29,016 bases of DNA, from contig CAKSKB010000025.1 in assembly GCA_934464705.1 (NCBI GenBank), forward strand, positions 1 through 29,016. Direction: 5' to 3'. This document shows, piece by piece, positions 1 through 7,911 of this stretch; positions within the stretch are counted from its first letter, which is position 1, and every line of letters begins with the position of its first letter. The notes below the pieces were generated by a model. It did not search any database. It had not been told where the DNA came from and was given only the letters and a program-made list of their open reading frames with translations. Position numbers and translations under genes: made by a program. This DNA comes from an uncultured Clostridia bacterium. GTDB lineage: Bacteria; Bacillota; Clostridia; HGM11514.

Positions 1-120
1 CAAACATCTGTCGATTTACTTCAAAAAAATTAACGTGAATTAATTGTCTTTACGCTGTTTAGTTTTCAATGTTCATCCGCTGCCCGGCCCCGAGTTTTTC
101 TTGCCCTCATCGCCGACAGC
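1..120 (-). other. probable pre-16S rRNA (rrn) leader, 5' part
   Basis: Read on the minus strand, this stretch follows a strong promoter and contains the segment CATTGAAAACTAAACAG (near 62-78). That segment resembles the TTGAAAACTAAACAAG-type sequences found just before 16S and 23S rRNA in Firmicutes. No open reading frame or ribosome-binding site is visible, so it probably leads into an rRNA operon that continues past base 1. No mature 16S sequence is inside the window. The assignment rests on resemblance to remembered leaders and on promoter strength. A tRNA or other stable-RNA leader is the alternative. Confidence 0.6.
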
Positions 121-126
121 CTTGTT

Positions 127-155
127 AGTATACCACCTTTTTTCTGTTTTGTCAA
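127..155 (-). promoter_or_regulatory. strong sigma-A promoter of the leftward stable-RNA operon
   Basis: On the minus strand TTGACA (150-155) lies exactly 17 bases from TATACT (127-132). It fires away from the glycosylase genes and into the rRNA-like leader. The perfect -35, ideal spacing and A-tract flank fit an rrn-class promoter. Confidence 0.8.
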
Positions 156-196
156 CCCCTTTTTTGAATTTTTTTTTGCTTTTTTTCGATTTTTTT
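156..196 (-). promoter_or_regulatory. phased A-tracts (UP-element-like) upstream of the rrn promoter
   Basis: Immediately upstream of the -35, the minus strand carries four runs of 6-9 A separated by two to four other bases, giving a period of about 10-11 bases. Helically phased A-tracts bend DNA and can bind the RNA polymerase alpha C-terminal domain, as at rRNA promoters. The tracts fill the space between the end of the glycosylase gene and the promoter. No terminator hairpin is visible for the upstream gene. Confidence 0.5.
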
Positions 197-789
197 TAAA
201 AATCAAGCAATTTTAGGGCCTTTTGAAGCTGTTTTACATCATTTTCATATGTTTCTTTCAGACTTCGGTTATAAATTATGCTCGCCGGATGATAAAGAGG
301 AAACACCCTTCTGTCACCCTTTTCGGAATTAATCACCCTGCCGTGCACATCGGAAATGACCGATTTTTTTCCGCAGACCGCATGAAGCGCCGTATTGCCG
401 AGAGTGACAATCAGAACGGGCGTAAGAATTTCAAGCTCGCGCATGAGATAAGAAAGATTATTATCCAAATCAGCCCTGGTAACGGGTCTGTTAACCATAT
501 TGCCGGTTTTTTCGTTTATTCTGTACAGCCGATACTTCACAACATTGGTTATGAACACATCTTTCCTGTCGATTCCGCCGCCGGAAAGAAGTTCCGTAAG
601 ATTTTTTCCGGCAGCACCGACAAAAGGTCTGCCGAATTTAACCTCGTCCTTTCCGGGAGCCTCGCCGATAAGAACCACCGGGGCATCGCAGTCGCCGAAG
701 CCGGTCACTACCATTTCATTTTTGAATTTTTCGGAAAACTCATCGTACAACGCATAAAGTTTTTCTTTTTTAGTTAAAATTCTGCTCAT
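196..789 (-). CDS. family-4-like uracil-DNA glycosylase paralogue without Fe-S ligands
   Basis: A 197-residue protein of the uracil-DNA glycosylase superfamily, likely to cut uracil or a related lesion from DNA in the first step of base excision repair. Motif 1 is GEAPG at residues 42-46, followed by GRPFVG, and the second active-site motif is HPAS at 167-170. The four cysteines that bind a 4Fe-4S cluster in family 4 are absent: the N-terminal CxxC is missing and the cysteine after NVVK is Tyr86. Only Cys34 and Cys139 remain. The start codon overlaps the stop of the upstream glycosylase by four bases (ATGA), so the two are probably translationally coupled. Superfamily membership is confident. 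Substrate is unknown; a DinG- or phage-SPO1-type annotation would also be possible. Confidence 0.85.
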   Translation of the reverse strand: MSRILTKKEKLYALYDEFSEKFKNEMVVTGFGDCDAPVVLIGEAPGKDEVKFGRPFVGAAGKNLTELLSGGGIDRKDVFITNVVKYRLYRINEKTGNMVNRPVTRADLDNNLSYLMRELEILTPVLIVTLGNTALHAVCGKKSVISDVHGRVINSEKGDRRVFPLYHPASIIYNRSLKETYENDVKQLQKALKLLDF

Positions 790-1352
790 TTTTCCGCCCT
801 TATCTCCTCATATTTTCTTTTGACTTCTTTAAGGTCATGCCAAAACGGCGCCTTTTTTGTTTCATCGCGGAAAAGCGCCGCCGGATGAAATGTCGGCATA
901 ATCAGAAACCCGTTTTTATCAACCCATATTCCCCGTCCGCGCGTTATTCTGAAGTCCTCGGATACAATCGCCTTTGCGGCGGTCGAACCGAGACAGACGA
1001 TTATTTTCGGTCTTATAAGCGCCGTTTGATTTCTGAGCCAGTGTATGCACGCCGAGGACTCCTCCGCCTCCGGAACCCTGTTATTCGGCGGACGGCACTT
1101 CACCACATTACATATGTAAACATCATCCCTTGTCCACCCGAGTGCATTTATACCTTTTTCAAGCAGCTGCCCGGCACGGCCGACAAACGGCCTTCCGAGC
1201 CTGTCCTCATCTGCGCCGGGGCCTTCCCCCACGAACATTATATCCGCTTTGGTATTTCCCTCGCCGAATACAATTGAATTCCTGGTGCGGCACAAGCCGC
1301 ATTCACTGCACTGCATACATTTTTCGTAAAGTTCTTTCCAACCGTACATCAT
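786..1352 (-). CDS. udg: uracil-DNA glycosylase, family 4 (4Fe-4S)
   Basis: A 188-residue family 4 uracil-DNA glycosylase, which removes deaminated cytosine (uracil) from DNA before base excision repair. Cysteines 12, 15, 18 and 21 offer the N-terminal CxxC ligands. Cys86 (NVVKC) and Cys102 supply the second pair, spaced as in Thermus UDGa. GEGPG is at 42-46, GRPFVG at 53-58 and the HPAA motif begins at His156. A longer reading frame begins at 1391, but AGGAG at 1361-1365 sits 8 bases before the ATG at 1352, so that start is chosen. The gene lies 69 bases after the LCP gene and is followed by its overlapping paralogue. Confidence 0.93.
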   Translation of the reverse strand: MMYGWKELYEKCMQCSECGLCRTRNSIVFGEGNTKADIMFVGEGPGADEDRLGRPFVGRAGQLLEKGINALGWTRDDVYICNVVKCRPPNNRVPEAEESSACIHWLRNQTALIRPKIIVCLGSTAAKAIVSEDFRITRGRGIWVDKNGFLIMPTFHPAALFRDETKKAPFWHDLKEVKRKYEEIRAEK

Positions 1353-1421
1353 AAATACCGCTCCTGACGAAAAAACCTGCGAATCAAGCATTGCTGCCGA
1401 CCCGCAGGTACTGTGTTTTAG

Positions 1422-2588
1422 CTACTCAACCGTTACATCGGCAAAACCGTCGGGTTCCGTTGCGGGCGCCTCGGGAGCTGTCGGTGCGGAGGGTTCTTCA
1501 TACGACGGTTCCGTATAGCCGGAAGACACATCGTTTCCGTCCGAAACTGCGGTGTTATCCGAATATCCGTCATTATCCTGCGGAGGCGTATACACCGGTT
1601 CCTGCGGGGCAGGTTCATACCATGCCGTATTGTCATCGTAGCCGTCATCATAGCTTACATATCCGTCGCTGCTGCCGGTATCGCCGTAATTATGCTTACC
1701 TGAACGGATTCCGAATTTATTGTAATCAAGCCCGAAATGCTCGGAAAGAAGAAGCCCGAGTTCATCATCGTTAATGAAAACATAAGATATTCCGCTGACA
1801 TATCTCGGCTCATTGGGCATGATAAACGCATTGAGATTATTTGCAACATCGAGTTCCGTAAATGTGGAAATATTCGCAAGAATATCCTTAATCGTCAAAT
1901 CCGTTTCGATTTTGGACGAAACGATTCTGTAAATATCATCGACCTTCTGAACATATTCCATAGACTTTTTCTGCGTGATAAGAGCCTTTATAAAATCACG
2001 CTGAACGGAAGTCCTCTGAATATCCGCCTGCTCATAGCTTCTGAAACGCACAAGCTGTTCGGCATGGTCGCCGTCGAGGTGCTGCTGCCCCTCCTTAAGA
2101 TGAATATAAAGCCCCTGAACCGGATCCTCATAATCCATATCCTGCGGAACATAGAAGTCAACACCGCCGAGCTGGTCTACGATTTCCTTAAACACATCGG
2201 TTGTGATTGAAACATAATGGTCGATTTTAAGCCCGGTTATATCCTCAATGCAATCCACCGTGTTTTCAATACCGCCGATTGAATACATAGCGTTAATCTT
2301 CCAGCCGTCGACATAGGTATCCCTCGGAATAGAAAGAAGGTTAACGGTTTTTTTATCGTTATCCAGCCTTGCGACCATGATGGTATCGGTAAGCTTGCCG
2401 CCGCGGTCGCGCCCGATAAGAAGAACATTCATTGAGCCGGTGGCTTTTTTAAGTTCCACCTTATCGTTTCCGTCCTTTTCGCCGACGCCGACGGAAACGC
2501 CCTTGTACGTAACCGCCGCAACCGAAACAACCATCAGTATTATTATAAACAATGATCCGAAGACCGTAAAAAACTTTTTAATGTTCAT
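1422..2588 (-). CDS. LytR-CpsA-Psr (LCP) family glycopolymer transferase
   Basis: A 388-residue membrane-anchored LCP protein. The family transfers polyprenyl-pyrophosphate-linked glycopolymers such as teichoic acid or capsule onto peptidoglycan outside the membrane. Residues 5-26 form a single N-terminal membrane helix. The LCP domain spans about 52-215 with the signature residues Arg60, Asp68, SIPRDT (87-92), Arg181, Arg183 and Arg197, which bind the pyrophosphate head group. Residues from about 290 to the end form a tail rich in Pro, Tyr, Asp, Gly and Ser, probably disordered and wall-exposed. GGGAGG lies 6 bases before the ATG. The gene has its own promoter next to the stop codon of the protease gene, and the glycosylases follow it. 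Confidence 0.93.
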   Translation of the reverse strand: MNIKKFFTVFGSLFIIILMVVSVAAVTYKGVSVGVGEKDGNDKVELKKATGSMNVLLIGRDRGGKLTDTIMVARLDNDKKTVNLLSIPRDTYVDGWKINAMYSIGGIENTVDCIEDITGLKIDHYVSITTDVFKEIVDQLGGVDFYVPQDMDYEDPVQGLYIHLKEGQQHLDGDHAEQLVRFRSYEQADIQRTSVQRDFIKALITQKKSMEYVQKVDDIYRIVSSKIETDLTIKDILANISTFTELDVANNLNAFIMPNEPRYVSGISYVFINDDELGLLLSEHFGLDYNKFGIRSGKHNYGDTGSSDGYVSYDDGYDDNTAWYEPAPQEPVYTPPQDNDGYSDNTAVSDGNDVSSGYTEPSYEEPSAPTAPEAPATEPDGFADVTVE

Positions 2589-2610
2589 AAGCTACCTCCC
2601 GTATATGAGT

Positions 2611-2639
2611 AGTATAACATCAAAAGCCGATTTTGTCAA
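2611..2639 (-). promoter_or_regulatory. sigma-A promoter for the LCP gene
   Basis: Minus-strand TTGACA (2634-2639) and TATACT (2611-2616) are separated by exactly 17 bases. The -35 box begins at the first base after the stop codon of the protease gene. The LCP gene can therefore be transcribed independently of the genes upstream. Confidence 0.8.
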
Positions 2640-4121
2640 CTAACGATTTTTCATGTACTCTTTTGCATACTCAAGCTGAGTGTCCTGTTCGATTTCAAGT
2701 TCGGAGGAACGGTTAAAGAGTTCGAACATGGTAGCGCTGTCGAGAACGCCGTAGGAATAAAGCTCGGAGTCGGCCTGAAATTTAGCGACAACCAGTTCAA
2801 GGAGGTCATCGAAATCGGGGTTCTGCGAATCGCCCACATAGTAACCCAAAGCCTCGAGCCTTTCCTTGCAGGCGATAACATCTTCGCCGGAATCACCCTT
2901 TGAAAGCTTGCGCAAAAAAGTCATTTTATGCACATCGCTGCTCGAATTATACGGAATACGGACATTTTTAAGGTACTTGTCCGGGGTGATTCCGTCATCG
3001 GGAATGGGGTTTCCGGACGGGGTAAGGTACTGAGAAACCGTAAGCTTAAGATACCCCTGAAGCGCATCAAGCGGAATCACCTGCTGACCCGTGCTTTTAC
3101 CGACGGTGTTAATGCCGATAAGATAGCCGAGCCCATGGTCTTTAAGCGCGCCGGCAATCATTTCGGAACAGCTTGCGCTGCCCTCGTTCACAAGCACTGC
3201 AATGTCGTACTTTTTGAAATTGAAATCAGCTTTTGAATAATGAGTTTCATCGAGAGTTTCGTCGTTATATGTAATTTTTGTAATCATCTTGCCCTTAGGT
3301 ATAAGGAGCGAAGCGATGTCAAAGCACTCCGTACCGATTCCGCCACCGTTATTGCGGAGGTCGAGAATAATTTTTTTAATTCCCTGCCTGTCCGCCTCAT
3401 CGAGTGCCGCCTTCATCTTTTTGGAACTTCCTTCATTGAATGTTGAAAGCGAGATGTACATTGTATCGCCGTCGATTTCATAGGAAACGGCGGACTGTTC
3501 AACTTCATCCCTTACCACTTTGATTTCTGTAACGGTATCGCCTCTTTTTATGCCGAGGGTAACCGTTGTACCCTTTTCGCCCTTCATAAGGCTTGCCGCG
3601 TCAACCGAGGACACCCCTTCAACCGAAGCGCCGTCAACCGAAACGATAATATCGCCTTCAATAATACCCGCCTTTTTTGCCGGGGTTTCGTCCCCCGGGA
3701 AACCGACAACGGTTATCGGACCGTTCTTAGAGCTTGCAATAAGACCTATACCGCAGTATTCTGACGCCAGGTGGCGGTAATACTGTTCATATTCCTCACG
3801 GCTCAGGTAATAGCTGTTTCTGTCAAGACCGTCTGCCGCAGCCCTCACGGCCTCCTCGACCATATTTGGATTCGTTCCGATAAGCTGCTTTATGAAAGCG
3901 GCGTAAACCTGCTCGGGAGTCAGATTTTCAAGACGGTAATTTTTGCAGATAAGTTCCACAACCGTCTTGTAGTAATTGAACATAATGTCGTTAAGCTGCG
4001 CTTCTTCCTCCTCGGACATACCGTGGTCAAGCTCAACAACCGTTTCCTTCGCCGCAAATGCCGAAACGGAGGAAAGGCAAAGCATGACAGCAATTATAAA
4101 CGCAGTTAATCTTTTCTTCAA
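2640..4121 (-). CDS. S41 C-terminal processing serine protease with PDZ domain
   Basis: A 493-residue secreted protease of the CtpA/Tsp family. It has a signal peptide at residues 1-24 ending AFAA, a helical region to about 115, a PDZ domain near 122-205, the S41 core at about 210-385 and a C-terminal peptidoglycan-binding-like repeat at about 402-470. The catalytic pair is Ser317 (GSASCSE) and Lys342 (TVGKST), spaced 25 residues as in plant D1 processing protease. The family cleaves proteins near their C terminus; the substrate here is unknown. The start codon is TTG, and no ATG is better placed: AAAGGAGG lies 9 bases before it. It follows argS by 25 bases and is probably co-transcribed. Confidence 0.93.
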   Translation of the reverse strand: MKKRLTAFIIAVMLCLSSVSAFAAKETVVELDHGMSEEEEAQLNDIMFNYYKTVVELICKNYRLENLTPEQVYAAFIKQLIGTNPNMVEEAVRAAADGLDRNSYYLSREEYEQYYRHLASEYCGIGLIASSKNGPITVVGFPGDETPAKKAGIIEGDIIVSVDGASVEGVSSVDAASLMKGEKGTTVTLGIKRGDTVTEIKVVRDEVEQSAVSYEIDGDTMYISLSTFNEGSSKKMKAALDEADRQGIKKIILDLRNNGGGIGTECFDIASLLIPKGKMITKITYNDETLDETHYSKADFNFKKYDIAVLVNEGSASCSEMIAGALKDHGLGYLIGINTVGKSTGQQVIPLDALQGYLKLTVSQYLTPSGNPIPDDGITPDKYLKNVRIPYNSSSDVHKMTFLRKLSKGDSGEDVIACKERLEALGYYVGDSQNPDFDDLLELVVAKFQADSELYSYGVLDSATMFELFNRSSELEIEQDTQLEYAKEYMKNR

Positions 4122-4146
4122 GGCAAACCGCCTCCTTTGTTATTTT

Positions 4147-5832
4147 TTACATTTTCTCGGGAGCCGTAACTCCGAGAACACGAAGCGTGCTTTTAAGCGC
4201 AAGTCTTGCAGAGTTTACAAGCAGAAGCCTTGCACGCATAAGTTCTTTGTCGTCAACCTTAACCCTGTCGGCGTTATAGAAGGTATGGAAAGCCGACGCA
4301 AGGTCGATTGCGTATCTTGTGATTTTGGACGGCTCATAACTGAGAGCCGCATCGGTAATTTCCTGCGGAAATTCCTCAAGTTTTTTAAGAAGAGCCTTTT
4401 CCTGTGCGGTATTGAGAAGCGCGCAGTTAACATCGGAAAACTTCGGAACCGAAACGCCTTCCGCTTCAAGCATTTTGAGAATACTGTACATTCTTGCATG
4501 GGCATACTGAACATAGTACACCGGATTATCGCTTGTTTTGGAAACCGCCAAATCGAGGTCGCAGTCAAAATGGCTTGCCGGCTGGCGCATGTTGAAGAAG
4601 AATCTTACAGCGTCCGCCCCGATATCGTCAAGCAGTTCGTTGAGGGTTACCGCTTTTCCGGTTCTTTTTGAAACCTTCACAACCTCGCCGCCGCGTATCA
4701 GGCGCACAAGCTGCATAAGCACAAACCGAAGCCTTTCCGGGTCGATTCCGATTGCGTCCATTGCGCCCTTCATGCGGATTGTGTGACCGTGATGGTCGGC
4801 GCCCCAAACATCGATTACGGTATCAAAGCCGCGGGTTACGAATTTATTTCTGTGATATGCGATATCGGCTGCAAAATATGTCGGTATTCCGTTTGAGCGC
4901 ACAAGAACATCGTCTTTTGCTTCCTCATCGTCCTTGGTGCAGTAAAATTCGCTTGACTTAAGCCATATTGCACCGTCCTTTTCGTAAGTCCAGCCTTTGT
5001 CGATAAGCTCTTTGACCGCCGCCTTAACCTCACCCGATTTATGAAGCTCGCTCTCCAAAAACCACACATCGTAGTTTATTCCGAAATCCTTCATGGTGTC
5101 TTTTATGCACTTGATATTCTTTTCAAGCCCGTAAGCAACAAGCTTTTCCCTGAGGTCGGGAGCGTCTTTGTCACCGTCTCCGTGCTCGGCAATATAATCA
5201 CGCATAAGCTGCGTGATATCCTCACCGTGATAACCGTCCTCGGGAAATTCAACCTCACGCCCGATGAGCTGATAATACCTTGCCTCAAGCGACATACCGA
5301 AACGCTCAATCTGGTTACCGGCGTCATTCACATAGAATTCCCTTGTCACATCAAAGCCCGCATAATCGAGAATCGACGCAAGACAGTCGCCTATAGCGCC
5401 GCCCCTTGCGTTTCCGACATGCATGGGGCCTGTCGGGTTTGAGGAAATAAACTCAACCATGGTTTTTTTGCCGCCGCCGATGTTGACACGGCCGTAGTCC
5501 TCGCCCTCGTCCTCGATAACCTTCATAACCTCATAAAGCCTTTCCGGCTTTAATGTAAAGTTAATAAAACCGGGGCCTGCCGTCTCCACGCTTTCGATAA
5601 CAGTTCCTTCGGTTTCAAACTCGCCTATAAGTTTTTCCGCCAATGCCCTCGGGTTGGACTTCGCCGGCTTTGCAAGGCGCATTGCGATGTTGGTTGAAAA
5701 ATCGCCGTGTCCCTCGTCCCTCGGCTTCTCGATTTCAATCGGAGCACCGAACTCCGCAAGACCTGCCTTTTCCACCCCGCGCTTTATAACGGACGCAATC
5801 TCGTCCTTTGTTTTCTCGATAAGATTAATCAT
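4147..5832 (-). CDS. argS: arginyl-tRNA synthetase
   Basis: A 561-residue class I synthetase that charges tRNA-Arg with arginine in the cytoplasm. The N-terminal Add-1 tRNA-binding domain covers about 1-100. The HIGH-type motif HVGN is at 138-141 inside SSNPTGPMHVGNARGG, and KVSKRTGK stands in for KMSKS. The C-terminal DALR anticodon-binding domain ends in the typical LGVTAPEKM. Length matches the family. Its ATG overlaps the stop of the DUF1934 gene by four bases (ATGA), with GGGGAG 8 bases upstream inside that gene, so translation is likely coupled. No T-box leader is seen. Confidence 0.97.
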   Translation of the reverse strand: MINLIEKTKDEIASVIKRGVEKAGLAEFGAPIEIEKPRDEGHGDFSTNIAMRLAKPAKSNPRALAEKLIGEFETEGTVIESVETAGPGFINFTLKPERLYEVMKVIEDEGEDYGRVNIGGGKKTMVEFISSNPTGPMHVGNARGGAIGDCLASILDYAGFDVTREFYVNDAGNQIERFGMSLEARYYQLIGREVEFPEDGYHGEDITQLMRDYIAEHGDGDKDAPDLREKLVAYGLEKNIKCIKDTMKDFGINYDVWFLESELHKSGEVKAAVKELIDKGWTYEKDGAIWLKSSEFYCTKDDEEAKDDVLVRSNGIPTYFAADIAYHRNKFVTRGFDTVIDVWGADHHGHTIRMKGAMDAIGIDPERLRFVLMQLVRLIRGGEVVKVSKRTGKAVTLNELLDDIGADAVRFFFNMRQPASHFDCDLDLAVSKTSDNPVYYVQYAHARMYSILKMLEAEGVSVPKFSDVNCALLNTAQEKALLKKLEEFPQEITDAALSYEPSKITRYAIDLASAFHTFYNADRVKVDDKELMRARLLLVNSARLALKSTLRVLGVTAPEKM

Positions 5833-6257
5833 GCGTTATCTCCCCAAACTTTCATTTCAAATTCATTGTAAGATGTTTCCTGACCGTTGACCTCCAGACT
5901 GTAGTCAAACACGGCTTCGCCGCCGTTTTCGCCGAAATCGGAAGCAACCGCTTCCGAATACACCGCAACTTCAAGCATACCCACTTCCGTTTCGTACATC
6001 GTGACATGGCGTTTCCCTGCCTCAAAAATCAGATGTGCGGCATTTGTGCCCGTTCTTATAATCGAAACGCCGCTCGGGCGGAACTCGATTTTAGTATGAG
6101 TACCTTCCATGCCGGTAAGTTCCGACTCCTCATATTCAACGGCATAAAAACCGTCATCTTTATAAAAGAGAGCTTCGGTTGTAAAATCAACCGACTCGTC
6201 ATCCTCATCTTCGCTCCGCCGCATACCTTTCACATTGAGCATAGCATTTTTCTTCAT
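5829..6257 (-). CDS. DUF1934 (YwiB-like) beta-barrel protein
   Basis: A 142-residue protein of the DUF1934 family, which includes Bacillus YwiB and has a small calycin-like beta barrel. Its biochemical role is unknown. Alternating beta-strand patterns run from about 25 to 138, with conserved-looking segments LFYKDDGFYAVEYEE and THTKIEF. In Bacillus ywiB also sits directly before argS, and here the two genes overlap by four bases, which supports the assignment and suggests a shared regulatory or assembly role. AAAGGGG lies about 11 bases before the ATG. A promoter stands upstream, although read-through from ddl is also possible. Confidence 0.85.
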   Translation of the reverse strand: MKKNAMLNVKGMRRSEDEDDESVDFTTEALFYKDDGFYAVEYEESELTGMEGTHTKIEFRPSGVSIIRTGTNAAHLIFEAGKRHVTMYETEVGMLEVAVYSEAVASDFGENGGEAVFDYSLEVNGQETSYNEFEMKVWGDNA

Positions 6258-6291
6258 GTGTGAACAAACCCCTTTAAATTCTATATAATCT

Positions 6292-6320
6292 ATTATACCG
6301 TTTTACCGCCGCAAATGCAA
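6292..6320 (-). promoter_or_regulatory. promoter for DUF1934-argS
   Basis: Minus-strand TTGCAT (6315-6320) and a perfect TATAAT (6292-6297) are 17 bases apart, between the end of ddl and the DUF1934 start. It would transcribe DUF1934, argS and the protease gene. No terminator separates it from ddl. Confidence 0.7.
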
Positions 6321-6325
6321 GAGGT

Positions 6326-7366
6326 TTATTTTTCGGTTTTTGCCAGTTCTATGAGTCTGTCAAGAAGCTCTGCGTAGGAATATCCGCCGTGAATCCACAG
6401 CTTCGGATACATGCTGATTGATGTAAAGCCGGGCAGGGTGTTGAGTTCGTTTACAAGCACACGTCCGTCATCGGTCACGAAAAAGTCGGCTCTCGAAAGA
6501 CCTTTGGCGCCGATTGCGGTGTAAGCCTTTACCGCAGCCTCCCTCACTTTTTCCGAAATTTCTTTCGGAAGCTGTGCCGGAATTGCGGTTTTGGATTCCG
6601 CATCAACATACTTTGAATCGAAATCGTAGAATTCGCCTGCCGAAAGAACTTCGCCCACAGCAGATGCAATCGGGATTTCATTGCCCATAACCGCACACTC
6701 AACCTCGCGGCCGCTTATAAATTCTTCAACAAGCACCTTTTTGTCAATAGTCGCCGCAAGGGAGAACGCCGCTTTAAGCTCCGCTCTGTCATGAGCCTTC
6801 GTAATGCCTATTGATGACCCCGTATTTGCGGGCTTCACAAAAACCGGATACCCGAATTTCGCTTCAACCGTGTCTGCCGCGTCGTCATGCGAAACTGCGT
6901 TTATGTCCTCAAAGTAAACCCAGTCCGCCTGCAAAAGTCCGCCGGCGTCGTATGCCAGCTTTGAAAGAATCTTATCCATTCCGAGCGCAGATGCCGCAAC
7001 GCCGCAGCCGACATAAGGGATTCCCGAAAGTTCAAAAAGCCCCTGAATACAGCCGTCCTCGCCGAGTTTGCCGTGAAGCGCCGGAAAAATCACATCGATA
7101 TGTATAAGCTTTCCGTCGGCAATAATGCCTTTGTGGCTTCTGTCCGGAGAGATTATGCAGCTCGGAAGCGACTCGTCAAACCATGTGCCGTCGCGCATTT
7201 TTTCAGCCTCGCCGTCAAAGAGCTTCCAGACTCCGTCCTTTGTGATTCCGATTTTATATACATTGTATTTTTCGGGATTTAAGTTTTCCGCAATATTGCT
7301 TGCCGATGTGCACGAAATACCGTGTTCCTCCGACATTCCGCCGAAAACAAGACATACATTTATCAT
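6326..7366 (-). CDS. ddl: D-alanine--D-alanine ligase
   Basis: A 346-residue ATP-grasp ligase that joins two D-alanines for the peptidoglycan stem peptide. The N-terminal FGGMSEEHGIS and HGKLGEDG (98-105) match the family, as do KPANTGSSIGI (178-188) for ATP and NELNTLPGFTS near the C terminus. The omega-loop carries KY (Lys252-Tyr253) in YDFDSKYVD. That is typical of D-Ala-D-Ala ligases, whereas VanA-type D-Ala-D-Lac ligases have another residue there. AAAAGGG lies 8 bases before the ATG, and a good promoter stands about 45 bases upstream. The broken winged-helix gene ends 89 bases before it. Confidence 0.96.
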   Translation of the reverse strand: MINVCLVFGGMSEEHGISCTSASNIAENLNPEKYNVYKIGITKDGVWKLFDGEAEKMRDGTWFDESLPSCIISPDRSHKGIIADGKLIHIDVIFPALHGKLGEDGCIQGLFELSGIPYVGCGVAASALGMDKILSKLAYDAGGLLQADWVYFEDINAVSHDDAADTVEAKFGYPVFVKPANTGSSIGITKAHDRAELKAAFSLAATIDKKVLVEEFISGREVECAVMGNEIPIASAVGEVLSAGEFYDFDSKYVDAESKTAIPAQLPKEISEKVREAAVKAYTAIGAKGLSRADFFVTDDGRVLVNELNTLPGFTSISMYPKLWIHGGYSYAELLDRLIELAKTEK

Positions 7367-7410
7367 TTAATCAACCCTTTTCAAAGCAAAATTATTAAAT
7401 ACATATGCCC

Positions 7411-7439
7411 ATTATAACACAAAACCGGAACGATTTCAA
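7411..7439 (-). promoter_or_regulatory. promoter for ddl
   Basis: Minus-strand TTGAAA (7434-7439) and TATAAT (7411-7416) with a 17-base spacer, just upstream of ddl and downstream of the interrupted regulator gene. Confidence 0.75.
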
Positions 7440-7637
7440 CCATTATATTAATTTTTTATTCGGCAGTGCAGATTTTATACCCCAAACCGTTGATTTTGAA
7501 AATTTTAATTTCAGACCTGATATATTCCAGCTTTTGCCTTAAAAATCCGACATAAGCCTCAAGTTCGTCTGGCGAACCGCCGCCCCAGGCGCCTATGGCA
7601 ACGCTCTCGTCGGGAATTACGGTTTTGTGGTTGTTTA

Positions 7638-7658
7638 GGCAACCGAGAGTTGAACTCT
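7638..7658 (+). repeat. left terminal inverted repeat of the MITE
   Basis: Twenty-one bases starting GGCAACCGAGAG, an exact reverse complement of 7891-7911. The target dinucleotide TA (7636-7637) adjoins it. Confidence 0.92.
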
Positions 7659-7890
7659 CAATGGTTTTTATCGGCTGATTTTCCCCAATACTGCGCAAAC
7701 TCGCTTGATAATACGACCGTATTAACTGCGTTCGCTTGCTTGTCTTGAGAAAAATCAGCTCGATAAAAACTGCATGCACCTTATGACGAGAAAATTTTTA
7801 GTCATTTTTGGTGCGGAGGAAGCCGATAGGCTGTCGCCTTTCAATGACGACAAACCGAAAAGGGCAAAAATTTGCCGGCATAAGGCATTA

Positions 7891-7911
7891 AGAGTTCAAC
7901 TCTCGGTTGCC
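7891..7911 (-). repeat. right terminal inverted repeat of the MITE
   Basis: Twenty-one bases ending CTCTCGGTTGCC, followed by the duplicated TA at 7912-7913. Confidence 0.92.

Larger units (their letters stand above)
7638..7911. mobile_element. 274-bp MITE with TA target duplication
   Basis: A non-coding insertion bounded by perfect 21-base terminal inverted repeats, 7638-7658 (beginning GGCAACCGAGAG) and 7891-7911 (its reverse complement). Weaker similarity continues inwards for about 28 bases. It is flanked by TA at 7636-7637 and 7912-7913. A TA duplication is typical of IS630/Tc1-mariner elements, so it is probably a miniature derivative moved in trans. Inside are two hairpins, 7664-7682 with 7751-7770 and 7779-7799 with 7866-7885, separated by the palindrome TGCATGCA (7771-7778). 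A further inverted repeat, TAATACG/CGTATTA, lies at 7709-7724. No transposase is encoded here or elsewhere in the window. Confidence 0.88.

Noticed and set aside
6326..7366. VanA-type D-Ala-D-Lac ligase
   Set aside because: The omega-loop Lys-Tyr (252-253) is typical of D-Ala-D-Ala ligases, and no vanH or vanX lies nearby.
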